DNA of 64,000 nucleotides from NCBI RefSeq assembly GCF_010093815.1, contig NW_022985559.1:523770-587769 (forward strand), given 5' to 3'. The stretch's first letter is position 1. Every line of letters starts with the position of its first letter. Shown here in pieces: positions 47,858 through 57,260 of the stretch. This DNA comes from Pseudovirgaria hyperparasitica. Taxonomy: Eukaryota > Ascomycota > Dothideomycetes > Acrospermales > Acrospermaceae. The notes below the pieces were generated by a model. It did no database searches. It was not told where the DNA came from and saw only the letters and a program-made list of their open reading frames with translations. A program made the position numbers and the translations under genes.

Positions 47858-48148
47858 ACAGGGATTAGGATAACAAGGACATGTGGCGTAAGCTGCGGGG
47901 GACCTAGCACAATCTTCGTGACTCGTGTCATCACTTGTGAGTAATATGACAGAGTTTGCGTGAATCTTCCCATCATCTATAGATGCCAGGTCAGAAGAGT
48001 TGGATGAAGCTCAGATGTTTGACAAGATGACAAGAGCTATCGGTCTTAAGCAGATCCGTGAACACTTTAGCTGGTCTAATATGCATATTCTCTGCATGTA
48101 ATGAGTATGCTTCCTGCTCCGACTGCGAAGATAATGAATGCATTGCAG

Positions 48149-50024
48149 CTACCTAGCCACGCACATAAGACGTACGGCGTCAGCGTTCTTCATCCTCAAT
48201 AGCATCTCCATGTCCACATCGTTGATGGTTCTTCTGAGTCTCTTCAGGGTGTCCAATGCAATCTCGCCATCAGCGGCTCTGGGCTCGAGTCTGTGGTCTC
48301 GGAAGAGATGTGCCATCACTGCAACAAATTCGACTTCGGCAAACTTCTTACCAGGGCAGTCCTGTGGTCCATCAGACCAGGGGAAAAATGTGTTCCTTGC
48401 TGGTGTGTGAAACTTTTGACCTTCCGTAGAAGCCTCTATCCAACGCGAGGGTTTCCATAGTAATGGATCAGACCAGCTGCTGGAATTAGTGTGGCAAGCT
48501 AAAAGACTCATGGTAGTTGTTGTATGTGGAGGTATAATTATGTGTTTCCCGCGGACATTGAGGGACTGTGATCTATCATCAGTACCCTTAGGTAGTGCCA
48601 TAATAGGCGGATATAACCGTAGCGTCTCGTACTATTGAGATATTTAGTTTTAGATATTCAAGAGATTCACAAGTCAAGACATACGAGTATTGCTTTGCAT
48701 CGTAGAAGCTGTGGGAAAAACTTCTTATAGCTCCCGAGTTCAATTGTCGAAGTAGTGAAGACTTCTCTGATCTCTTCCCATATCCAGTCTTGTACTTCGG
48801 GCTGGGTAGCTAGTAGTAACATTGCGAAGGCGAGTGTGTTTGCCGTTGTATCGTGCCCAGCGAAATTAATGACAAAGATATTACCAAATATTTCATCAAC
48901 TGAGAGTCCTCTCGGGAGTCTCCCAGCTGGGTCTTCAGCTCGATCATTGTTACTTTGATTTGCATGATGCGCATGTATAAGCGATGTCATGAGCCCACCC
49001 GAACCGGACTTATTAAGCTCGTGTGCTCTCAATTCTTCGTGAAGCATCTCATTCATGTACTTCTTGAATAGACTGCCTGCCTGGCCAATGCGAGCCAATC
49101 TCCTAGGCATCAAAGGAAACATTAACACCTGGTAAGGTAGAAGCATAAGTAATATGACGTTGTCCAAAATAGTCTGTAAAGCGTCTCTATATGTTCCTGT
49201 TCCGACAACGGAATCGTCCGCTGAGCCGATGAACCTATAAGTCTTACGAAAGCCAGTCGCGGCAAGTATATTCAGCGATAGCGATCGAGTGTCCCGTTGA
49301 ATGCTGGGAATACCTGTCCGCTCAGTGCTTGGTCTTGTCCAGGACTTCAACATGCCCTGAGATTGACGCAGAGATTCGTCCCATACGAAGCTCATAATAC
49401 TCTCATTAAAGGGTGCGGCAAGGGCTTTCCTGTGGCGAGGCCAGTTTTCTACATCTGCTGTCGATATGCAAGGGCCGAAGACTTCTAATATCTCTGTTGA
49501 ACGTCAGCAAAAGTTATGAAACGTTACTACAGTGCCAAAACACAATTCTGACCCGAACCAAGTACAGGAGACTCCTCGAGGTACCACTAGACTCATGTCT
49601 TGTTACAGTATGTGGAGATAATTCTATGCTTACTGTAGCCTTCAATCGGTCTTACGAAGTCGCGCCGGTGAGCAAAAATGTGACCAATAGCCTCTGGATC
49701 TGATATATGAACATCGATTCTGACTGGAGACACCAGTGCCCAGATCGGACCCAATCTATCGTGATCTGAAGATTTCTCGTGAAAGTGCCATCCTCGACGA
49801 AGGTGTCGAATCGATGCTGGGTACGATGTCCAGTCGAACGGCAAGCTGTCCAAAACTGACCAGATGAGGTGTCCGAAAACCTGCCAGAGTATATTGTGGG
49901 AATCTATAGGTAGTCGAACGCAGGGAATGCCCATCCTGGACGCCACGCGCATGTTTATCTCGAGACATGCCAGCGTCCATGAGCCGTACGCGATCAGCAA
50001 ACCAAGGACGACTTGGAAGAACAT
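48149..50024 (-). CDS. Cytochrome P450 monooxygenase
   Basis: Haem-thiolate monooxygenase, probably ER-anchored by the N-terminal hydrophobic helix (FFQVVLGLLIAYGSWTLA). Three exons (49634-50024, 48685-49493, 48149-48631) with introns of 140 and 53 bp give 560 aa. Seen: I-helix AGHDTT (about 342-347), ExxR in ETLRLYPP (402-405), and the haem loop PWSDGPQDCPGKKFAEVEF with Cys492. Two haem-loop positions differ from the common FxxGxRxC pattern: Trp where Phe is usual and Gln where Arg is usual. PWSxG-type loops with Trp do occur in some fungal families. The first intron is longer than the others but has good ends. It lies about 340 bp from the hydrolase gene. The substrate is unknown. Confidence 0.92.
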
Positions 50025-50366
50025 GTCCGTGTGCTACCAACGTCGAGCGACCTCTATAAGTTTACTTAGAGGTGTAACACCGAAGATAGATGTCTTGTAG
50101 GGCCCTGGGATACTCCTTATGTAAAAGCTCGCATTAGAACTTAGGTCTGTTGGTTGCGAGATCAGACGCGCTGAAACATTTGAGTATTAATTAAGTTTGG
50201 CCCCGAACCAACACAGACCTAGGGGATGTGTCGTCTCACCACTAGTCTTAACCCGCTCTAGCGTAAATCCCACTCTGCTTAAGAGCGTTAAATTACCTCT
50301 TACTTAGACTACAACTACTGTCTGTTATCTACATCGATGTGGCTTGTTTTATGCGTGACCCCCTGA
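50025..50366 (-). promoter_or_regulatory. P450 upstream region
   Basis: About 340 bp between the P450 start and the stop of the hydrolase gene, both on the minus strand. It contains two HGATAR-type GATA motifs (near 50094 and 50326). No CGG-N4-CCG pair seen. Confidence 0.4.
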
Positions 50367-51526
50367 TCATTCTTTGCTCATCCAGGCCCCATGCGGCTTG
50401 TATGGGAACTCTTCATGCATGTGTCTCGCAATCTGCTCTCGTGTTGTCACCCAGACATCTTCTTTCTCCGAAATATACATCATGAAGTTTCGCAAAGCCT
50501 CGCAGCGCCCGGGCTTGCCAGTAATCCTGGTATGTAGGGGAATGGTCATCATCTTTCCAGAGCTCGCACCCTCACGGTAGAGCATGTCAAACGTATTCTT
50601 CAGATATTTCTCGTAAGTCTCGGCAACAGAGCTACCGAATCCAGGTGCCATGTGGAACTTCCCATCGTTGCAATCATAGTTGTATGGTACGAGGAGCATT
50701 CCCTGTCTTTGATCCTCTGGCAATTCAGCTTCCCAAGGGAGGTCAATCCAGTATGGTACGTCATCCTGTCATGTTGGTCACATGGCATTCAGCTACGGAC
50801 ATCGCGTCTAATGACTTACGTTGTATACTTCTGAAGAGTAAAGAAACTCAGCATCTAGTTCTTTCCAGACTTCTGGAAACAACGACGGGGTGTTGGGTGT
50901 ACCACGTCCAAAGTACGCACCCGTGGGCATCCTACCTGTACCCAGTCAGCAGATGGCGGTAGGATCTCACGGAAGTAGTAGTTTACCGGTCACCTCTTTC
51001 AGTGTCGTGAGCGTCTTCTTGATGTACTCTTTATCTTCCTCGAGACCATAATCCCATATATCGAGCCATCGATAACCGTGGGCGCAGATCTCGTGACCAT
51101 CTCGAACAAGTGCCTGCGCAAACTTTGGGTTCTTTTGCAAGGCTAAAGCTACCGCAAAAGTGGTGAAATTCCAACCAAACTCCTTGAACAGACGGATAAA
51201 ACGCCATGAAGCTGTGCGCGATCCATATTCAAAGTCCTGCTCCGCATTTAGATATCTGGCATTCTTGCGGAAGCCTCCCGATGAGCCTTTCTCCCAAAGA
51301 TATGGCTCTGATATTTCATCACCATCTAGCACGGATCTTTCACCTCCCTCTTCATAGTTCAGGACGAATGATACCGCGATCCTAGCACCGTTCGGCCATT
51401 TTGGATCAAAACTGTCCTCTCCGAAACCTAGGTCAAGTTAGCAATAGTAGTCAAAGCAAGCGGAATTGATAGGAACGGACCTTCAAAGTTTCTCGGTATC
51501 TGCAGCTTCTTCTCTATGTGAACCAT
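50367..51526 (-). CDS. Polysaccharide-deacetylase-fold hydrolase, PuuE / cyclic imide hydrolase-like
   Basis: Four exons (51481-51526, 50987-51427, 50820-50935, 50367-50765) with 53-, 51- and 54-bp introns give 333 aa. Seen: PNGARIAVSFVLNYEEGGE (about 27-45), SRTASWRFIRLFKEFGWNFT (about 85-104), DGHEICAHGYRW (125-136) with the metal-binding His pair of the fold, and GAYFGRGTPNTPSLFPE (about 168-184). This layout matches metal-dependent amidohydrolases of the PuuE allantoinase / cyclic imide hydrolase group, not chitin deacetylases, and there is no signal peptide, so it is intracellular. It is divergently paired with an amidase. In Aspergillus nidulans the nicotinate pathway uses a cyclic imide hydrolase followed by an amidase (hxnM, hxnN), so a ring-opening role is the best inference. 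The substrate is not proven. Confidence 0.85.
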
Positions 51527-51708
51527 ATTAATACTTCCAAGAATGGAGAATTCCAGTAAGCTTCGATCGCTACTTTGATTGCTAAGCTTTATAGAGAGGC
51601 AGTCAATAGCGACCCCTCCTAGTGGATATGGTGATACACATCCATGTGAGATCTTTATTCGTCGCGATCTAACCCCGTTACGAGACAAAACATGACTCGC
51701 AAACCCGC

Positions 51709-51720
51709 TCGGACGTCCGA
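51709..51720. promoter_or_regulatory. Perfect palindrome with CGG-N4-CCG, candidate Zn2Cys6 operator
   Basis: tcggacgtccga is its own reverse complement and holds an inverted CGG pair with a 4-bp spacer. A close relative, CGGAC-N2-CCGA, lies at 56320-56330 upstream of the NCS1 permease. Confidence 0.55.
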
Positions 51721-51772
51721 TCTATAAAGTGGAGAACTATCTCAATAAGCAAGGAACCCGACAAGGGCATCC

Positions 51773-51791
51773 GATAAGAACCAATCTTATC
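51773..51791. promoter_or_regulatory. Inverted GATAAG pair flanking a CCAAT box
   Basis: GATAAG (51773-51778) and CTTATC (51786-51791) form an inverted pair with CCAAT (51781-51785) between them. Both halves fit the AreA/NIT2 consensus HGATAR, and paired GATA sites are the stronger targets known for these factors. Confidence 0.55.
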
Positions 51792-51986
51792 AGACCCTTA
51801 CCACAGACTGTAAATGCGGCAGGCCTTGACACATGATAATATACCGCATTAGTCTTCTGAGTCGTTAAGTTGTCGCTGCTACGCGATGCACTATATGACA
51901 CCATGTTATGAGTAGGAGTAATAAAGATTTCTTGATAAGACGTGTTCGTCCATTTGAAATCAGACGGTACTAACGATAGTTCAGCC

Positions 51987-53739
51987 ATGTCGGTCTTTTC
52001 GCTAGAGGTGAAAGAATCTAATCCCGTCACGTCGCAGACTGTGGATGAGCTCTGCTCCCTATGGGGCGTCGCAATCAACGATGAAGAGAAAAAAGACTAT
52101 GAGACACTCTTGGCCGTATTCCATGACTCTGCGGATGCTATGATGAAATTACCAGGTAATTGGATGTACATGACTCCTTTGCGTACCTCTTTCTTACAGA
52201 GTGCAGAGTATAGCCCTACTGTTGATCTAGATCGCTTCCCACGCCAACATGTTCGGTTGCCGAATCCTGAGAAGAATACATTAGGAGCGTGGGCCTGGAA
52301 ATGTGAGATCATAGACCAGAGAGGGCCAAATGGAGATCTTTCTGGTAAATCTGTCGCCCTGAAAGACAACATTGCTGTCAAAAATGTTCCGATGTTGATG
52401 GGGACAGATATGGTCAAGGGTTACGTGCCAGTAAGATAATCTCAGACCAGGTATTATCATATATTAACAAGTCCATAGGCCATAGATGCGACAGTTGTCA
52501 CAAGAATCCTCGAGGCTGGTGGTAGGATAACTGGCAAGGCTGTCTGCGAGAATTTATGTCACTCTGCAACTAGTTCATCAGCGGCCACTGGGCCCGTTCA
52601 TAATCCATATGCGAAAGGATATAGCAGTGGAGGGAGCTCAAGTGGAAGTGGTGCCCTTGTTGCTAACCATGATGTTGACCTAGCTCTTGGAGCTGATCAA
52701 GGTGGCTCTGTCCGCGTGGTGAGTCCTGTTTCTCCCCTGAGCGCTTGTTTGAAGGCTAACAATGCAGCCTGCCGGGTGGTGTGGCATATATGGTCTCAAG
52801 CCAACCTTTGGTCTAATTCCATACACTGGTTGCGGCAGTAACGAGCCTACAAACGACCATCTGGGGCCCATGTCACGCACAGTGCTCGACAATGCCTTAC
52901 TCCTCCAAGCTATTGCCGGAAATGACAACATAGATGACCGCTCCTTTGCAACACCCTCACCCTCCCGGATCCCGAGATACCACACCAGATTACTCGAAAT
53001 TCCTAATCCCACTGATCTAGCTGGTGTTCGCATCGGTGTGCTCAGCGAAGCATTCACCCAGCCCGCTCTCGACTCACGTGTGGTCGAGTGCGTCCGTTCC
53101 GCCATCGCCGAGTTCATACGTCTCGGTGCCATAGTCGAGGACGTGAGCATTCCAATGCATACTCACGGTGCATCAATCTGGACCGCTGTCAGCAAAGTAG
53201 GCGGGTACCTCGCCAAACAAAATCTTGCATTCGGCCGCCGTGGTCATGCCATGAACGATCTTGCAAATCTATTTACACCGCTTACACAATCCTCGTGGGA
53301 CGCTGCATATGTCAGTACAAAGAATATCTATCTTAACGGCGCGTATGCTGTCAAACACTTTCCTAGTCTCCTGGGCCATGCGACAAATCTTTCACGCCAA
53401 CTGCGAGATGCATATGACGTAGCGTTGGAAAATTATGATGTTCTAGTCCTGCCAAATCTACCGTATATAGCGACGAGTAATTTTGATAAAGAGGATAAGC
53501 CGTTGGAGAAAATTAGGAAGCAGGTGGGCTTGACCGGTAACACGGCATCGTTCAATCAAAGTGGACACCCGGTGCTGGCAATGCCGATTGGGATGCTGGA
53601 GATTCAGGAGGGCCCGTTGAAAGGGAGTGGAGTGAAGTTACCTGTGAGTATGCAAGTTGTAGGGAAGTGGTGGGGTGAGGAGCGTGTATACAAGGTAGCA
53701 TATGCGTGGGAGAAGGCATGCAACTGGAAGAGTAGGTAA
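51987..53739 (+). CDS. Amidase (amidase signature family)
   Basis: Hydrolyses a carboxamide to acid plus ammonia. Three exons (51987-52430, 52479-52718, 52768-53739) with 48- and 49-bp introns give 551 aa. Seen: the catalytic Lys in [10 protein letters not shown] (Lys126), the GGSSSGSG loop (199-206) with the cis-Ser, and the nucleophile Ser225 in [15 protein letters not shown]. The C-terminal [11 protein letters not shown] and [16 protein letters not shown] blocks are typical of the family. No signal peptide or membrane segment, so cytosolic. It is divergently transcribed from the ring-opening-type hydrolase gene across a GATA-rich spacer, which suggests the two act in sequence. Homologous fungal amidases act on acetamide, nicotinate breakdown products and others, so the substrate is open. 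Confidence 0.93.
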
Positions 53740-54163
53740 GGGTATTTTTGTAGACAGATAGAGTATGTATTTATACAGTGCTACATAGGCCATGACCCTC
53801 GTTTTAAAGCTCTTCTATCTGCTGTAATATACAGAGAATAGAATTTATGCTCTATAGCTAGCAAATCGTGTTTCAGCGTTCGTGTAACCTAGTGTGATAA
53901 TCTCTGCTGCCACCCTTTCTAACAGTAGAGAGAGTGTAGTGAGAAAGTGAAATGTCTGGTGCTGAAATAACCTTCACCTGATATGTTGGTTTTGACACAC
54001 TGTGCACCTCACTTGCGCTTCTCTTCTCCTGTGCTTTGTCTTCAGTAGTATAATCATAGGCTTTCAAAAACAAAGTGTAAGCTTCTCTAAATGATTTGAA
54101 CAATTGAAACGGTCATTTACTCAGTCGTTCGGTAGCGGTACTTATAGATACAGATATTAAATC
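53740..54163. other. Convergent 3' intergenic region
   Basis: About 420 bp between the amidase stop and the stop of the convergent permease gene. No feature seen apart from presumed 3' untranslated sequence. Confidence 0.5.
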
Positions 54164-56061
54164 TCAAACTATACCCTTCTTCTGTTCTCCTCTCACAATC
54201 TCACTCATGGTATCGTCATCCGTAGTACTAGCGATACCCACTACTCCCATACTATTTTTGATGCTGTCGACACTCTCACCACTAAAGAATCCCTCTGTGG
54301 CTGCCATATACTCGAAGGTCTTCTCAGCATTTCCAGCTTGTGATGCCGGGTACACAGGCGTAGGCCAGATTAGCGAGAGGCAGTAGAATATTACTGCACC
54401 CATTGCAAAGCTAAGGAAGAAGCCCAGTTTATACATATTTTTACTCGACTGGTTCACGGAGTCTGGATCAAGGCTCCCAGCAATGCCATGCACAGTGAAC
54501 GCGACGCCGGCAATCCAAGCGGCAATTGCGCGTAGGTTCCATCCATGGGTATATTCGTATGGTGTTCCCGACTTCTTCTCGTATAGAGATGGAACGTGGA
54601 AATTGCCGTTTCGAAGCACCCAGTAGTCAACGATCATAATCCCCACAATAGGCATCAGGAAGACGGTATACGAACCAAGGAAGACTAGGAACGAGGACGC
54701 ACTCGAAATGATTTTCCAGGGGACACACAATGGAGCAAGAAGTGCACATACGACCTGACCGCGGACGATGTTGACGTAACGTGGAAAGAGGCCAGAGGTG
54801 TCTGCTCCAACAGGGAGTGAGTTTGATCCGGCATTTGTTGCTAGTATCGCGAGGACCATGCTCTATGCAAGTTGTTAATATAAACAGTGGAGGATGTAAT
54901 TGTTGGGAAACGCACTAAAGCTACGAAGAAGATGCCAGCACGAGCTGTGGAGTTCCAGTATTGGTCTAGGATTGCGCCATACGCATCCCACACGTTCCAG
55001 TAGCTCTTTCCAAGCACCCCTGTGGTAGCAGAGGTCGTGGCACACGAAATGAACATGACGAGCACTTTGCTGATGAGAATTCCGAACGCCTGGCTCCATG
55101 TTGCTTGGCTTGGGCGGGCTGCGTACCTAGCTACATCGGGCTGGTTAACTAGGATTGGACAAAGTGCTCCACATACAGAGTTGATAGCTTGAATCATAGG
55201 CCAGACCAGTGCAGATCCTGTGAGAACTTTTTGGTCTGTAAACGCGAAGCCACCGATAGTTCCCCCGTTCTTGGAAACTGCCCAGCCTAGCATGCCGAGA
55301 AGGGCTGTGGTGGTGTATACGGCTTTGACGACGAAGAGATGGCGAAGCACCGTGGGATGCAAGAACATGACGGGCAGTTGAATCAACCAGAAGATGAAGA
55401 ATGCTAAGAGATTGCCAGACGTAATTCCTGCAGACACCGGAAGGTGGTTCGGAATTCCGGTCCAGTGATGGCCAAAGATTGCCCGTAGGCAGACAGACAT
55501 TAACATGCCACCATAAAAACTTTGCGTCGCAAAGTAGATGACAGCAACGCTGGCACGGACTCCAATGAACAGCCTCGCGCCGCCAAGGCCACTAGATGCT
55601 CTGACGTAGACAGGGAAGCCAATATGATATCTACTAGCTCCACGGGAGTTTAATATCACGATGATGGAAAGGAATACTGAGCCGATGACAGCTGCAATGA
55701 TCCCATGCCACCATTGCTAGAAATAAATCAGCTGACTAGGAAAATGTATTAATTAGACTGCATGTGAACCTACCAAGCCCGTGGCGATCAAAGTGGCTCC
55801 AAGGTTGTATGACCCTGGTGAGAATGTCTGGGTTAAGTAGTACGTGAAGAAATGTACCATATTCCATTTTCTGTGCTCTAGCAACTGAAGATTAGTTAAG
55901 TATGTCAAGAAGACTACGGTAATCGTACCTAATCGCGTCGGAAGTAGGTCTTCATTGAAGTATGCCTTTCCTTTAGCAGGAGCTTCTTTGGTTCTCACTA
56001 ATCGTTTGAAATCGTCAATGGACGAGAAAAGATTCTTGACAGACGTCAAGCCAAGCATCAT
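54164..56061 (-). CDS. NCS1-family nucleobase/hydantoin/allantoin-type permease
   Basis: Plasma-membrane proton symporter of the nucleobase:cation symporter 1 family, which imports uracil, allantoin, hydantoins, cytosine/purines, thiamine or nicotinamide riboside. Four exons (55929-56061, 55774-55877, 54916-55716, 54164-54862) with 51-, 57- and 53-bp introns give 578 aa, the usual length. Seen: NEDLLPT before TM1, TQTFSPGSYNLGATLIATGL in TM1, NSRGASRYHIGFPVYVRASS (TM2-loop), SVCGALCPILVNQPDVARYA (about TM6), NAGSNSLPVGAD (TM8), and IVDYWVLRNGN followed by a Y-E-K loop in the C-terminal half. The start is the ATG at 56061, as no ATG lies upstream in frame. It lies beside the amidase and hydrolase genes, so import of their nitrogenous substrate is a reasonable inference. 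Which NCS1 subgroup (Fur or Fcy) is not certain; the motifs look Fur-type. Confidence 0.92.
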
Positions 56062-56319
56062 GCTAACTCGAAGTATCAAATCGGGCTGTGATGGTGCCTG
56101 ATGATCTGCAAGGATTCAGACTATCCTAAATGTAGGTTTCGACTCTGCCAAGGTACGACGCAGCTACCTGTGTGTGATCTGCGTGGGGTCGCCGATGGGT
56201 CAAACAACGTGTGTTTAAGTCACCGCTACCACGTCAAAGCGAATGTACATACGCATGATATACGCAGTCTTCCCATGATTGAAATATTCAGACAGACACT
56301 AGAGTCATTCGGCAGGTGG

Positions 56320-56330
56320 CGGACCACCGA
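56320..56330. promoter_or_regulatory. CGGAC-N2-CCGA site, candidate shared Zn2Cys6 operator
   Basis: cggaccaccga lies about 260 bp upstream of the NCS1 start codon and matches the 51710-51720 site (cggacgtccga) at all but the two central bases. Confidence 0.5.
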
Positions 56331-56489
56331 CAATGTTTCGGAGTATCGATGGGCGAAATGACATGGGTTATCTTGGGATATCATGGTTCCTGTCATGATG
56401 GGAGAAACCCGCGTCGAAGGTGGGATATTAAAGTGGAGATGTGCTATCATGTACGCATGTATGAATAGTGCAAGGGGTTGTTTTCTTAT

Positions 56490-56747
56490 CTATGGATGAT
56501 CACAAAATCTCTCATTTTCCTGGCGTCTTGGAAGTCCCCACCTGTCTCGGTTGCTCCGTGCAGTGCGATCTGTGCACTCTTCCGAAAAACCTCCGCGCCG
56601 GGCCGGCTGCCGGGATGCGAAGATATGCACGAACTCGTTCCCTTCATCCACAATACACTTGATTTGCCCATCATCAAACCACCCCTTCGCCGTAGACGGA
56701 CCGCCAAAACGTCTCGGAAGCTTGTTCATCCATCGTGAACTCAACAT
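56490..56747 (-). CDS. Uncertain small ORF (85 aa)
   Basis: A frame of 85 codons from the ATG at 56747, with protein-like middle part (RFGGPSTAKGWFDDGQIKC, IVDEGNEFVHIFASRQPARR) but a low-complexity, Arg-rich end. The frame is open upstream to about 56795 without an ATG. No family recognised and no clear introns. It may be a remnant exon or a chance frame in the divergent promoter. Confidence 0.25.
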   Translation of the reverse strand: MLSSRWMNKLPRRFGGPSTAKGWFDDGQIKCIVDEGNEFVHIFASRQPARRGGFSEECTDRTARSNRDRWGLPRRQENERFCDHP

Positions 56748-57260
56748 GGTGCCTCTTGCTAACGTTGCCAAGATGTCCGCCTTGCGCAAGTCCACATTAG
56801 CTAGTGGGCGTGTTTGGTTGTTGTCGGCCTCAGCATCTCAGCACGTGTTTTTCATCATCCTTAATTACGACACGCTGTGGATGCTAAGGCCTTCCGCAGT
56901 CTTGGGACGGTGATTGCAAACCATAATATTCACCGAAGCTAAACTCTGGGCAAATGACGCTGTTTCATGCCCTTGTTCTGTACATTCCATATCATCTATA
57001 TATGTGCTTTCCCGTTCGTTATGGACATGCCGAAGCTCTCAAAGCCCACAGTGGTGGTACCATACTCAATATCAAGACGATCACTACAGCATAGATCTCT
57101 CACTGTGCACTGCATAGACTTTTCCAGTTTCTAGTCCTAGTAAGACAGCAGCTTTATCATTAGCCTGCATGCAGTGCTAATATATTCAAAGTAACACCTT
57201 GGTGGCAACTCAGAAAGCCACTCCTCGATATTCAGCCTATTTCGGTTCTCTCCCTTCACC

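Larger units (their letters stand above)
51527..51986. promoter_or_regulatory. Bidirectional promoter of the hydrolase-amidase pair
   Basis: This 460-bp divergent spacer is dense in regulator-like sites: HGATAR matches at about 51737, 51772, 51786, 51834, 51933 and 51974, a CCAAT box at 51781-51785, and a 12-bp perfect CGG-N4-CCG palindrome at 51709-51720. GATA sites of this form are bound by AreA/NIT2-type nitrogen regulators in ascomycetes. Function is inferred from sites only. Confidence 0.65.
56062..57260. promoter_or_regulatory. Divergent upstream region of the NCS1 and DHA2 transporter genes
   Basis: About 1.2 kb between two divergent transporter genes. It holds a CGG-N4-CCG site (56320-56330), several GATA-type motifs (near 56370, 56444 and 57153) and one uncertain minus-strand ORF (56490-56747). 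No repeats seen. Confidence 0.5.
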
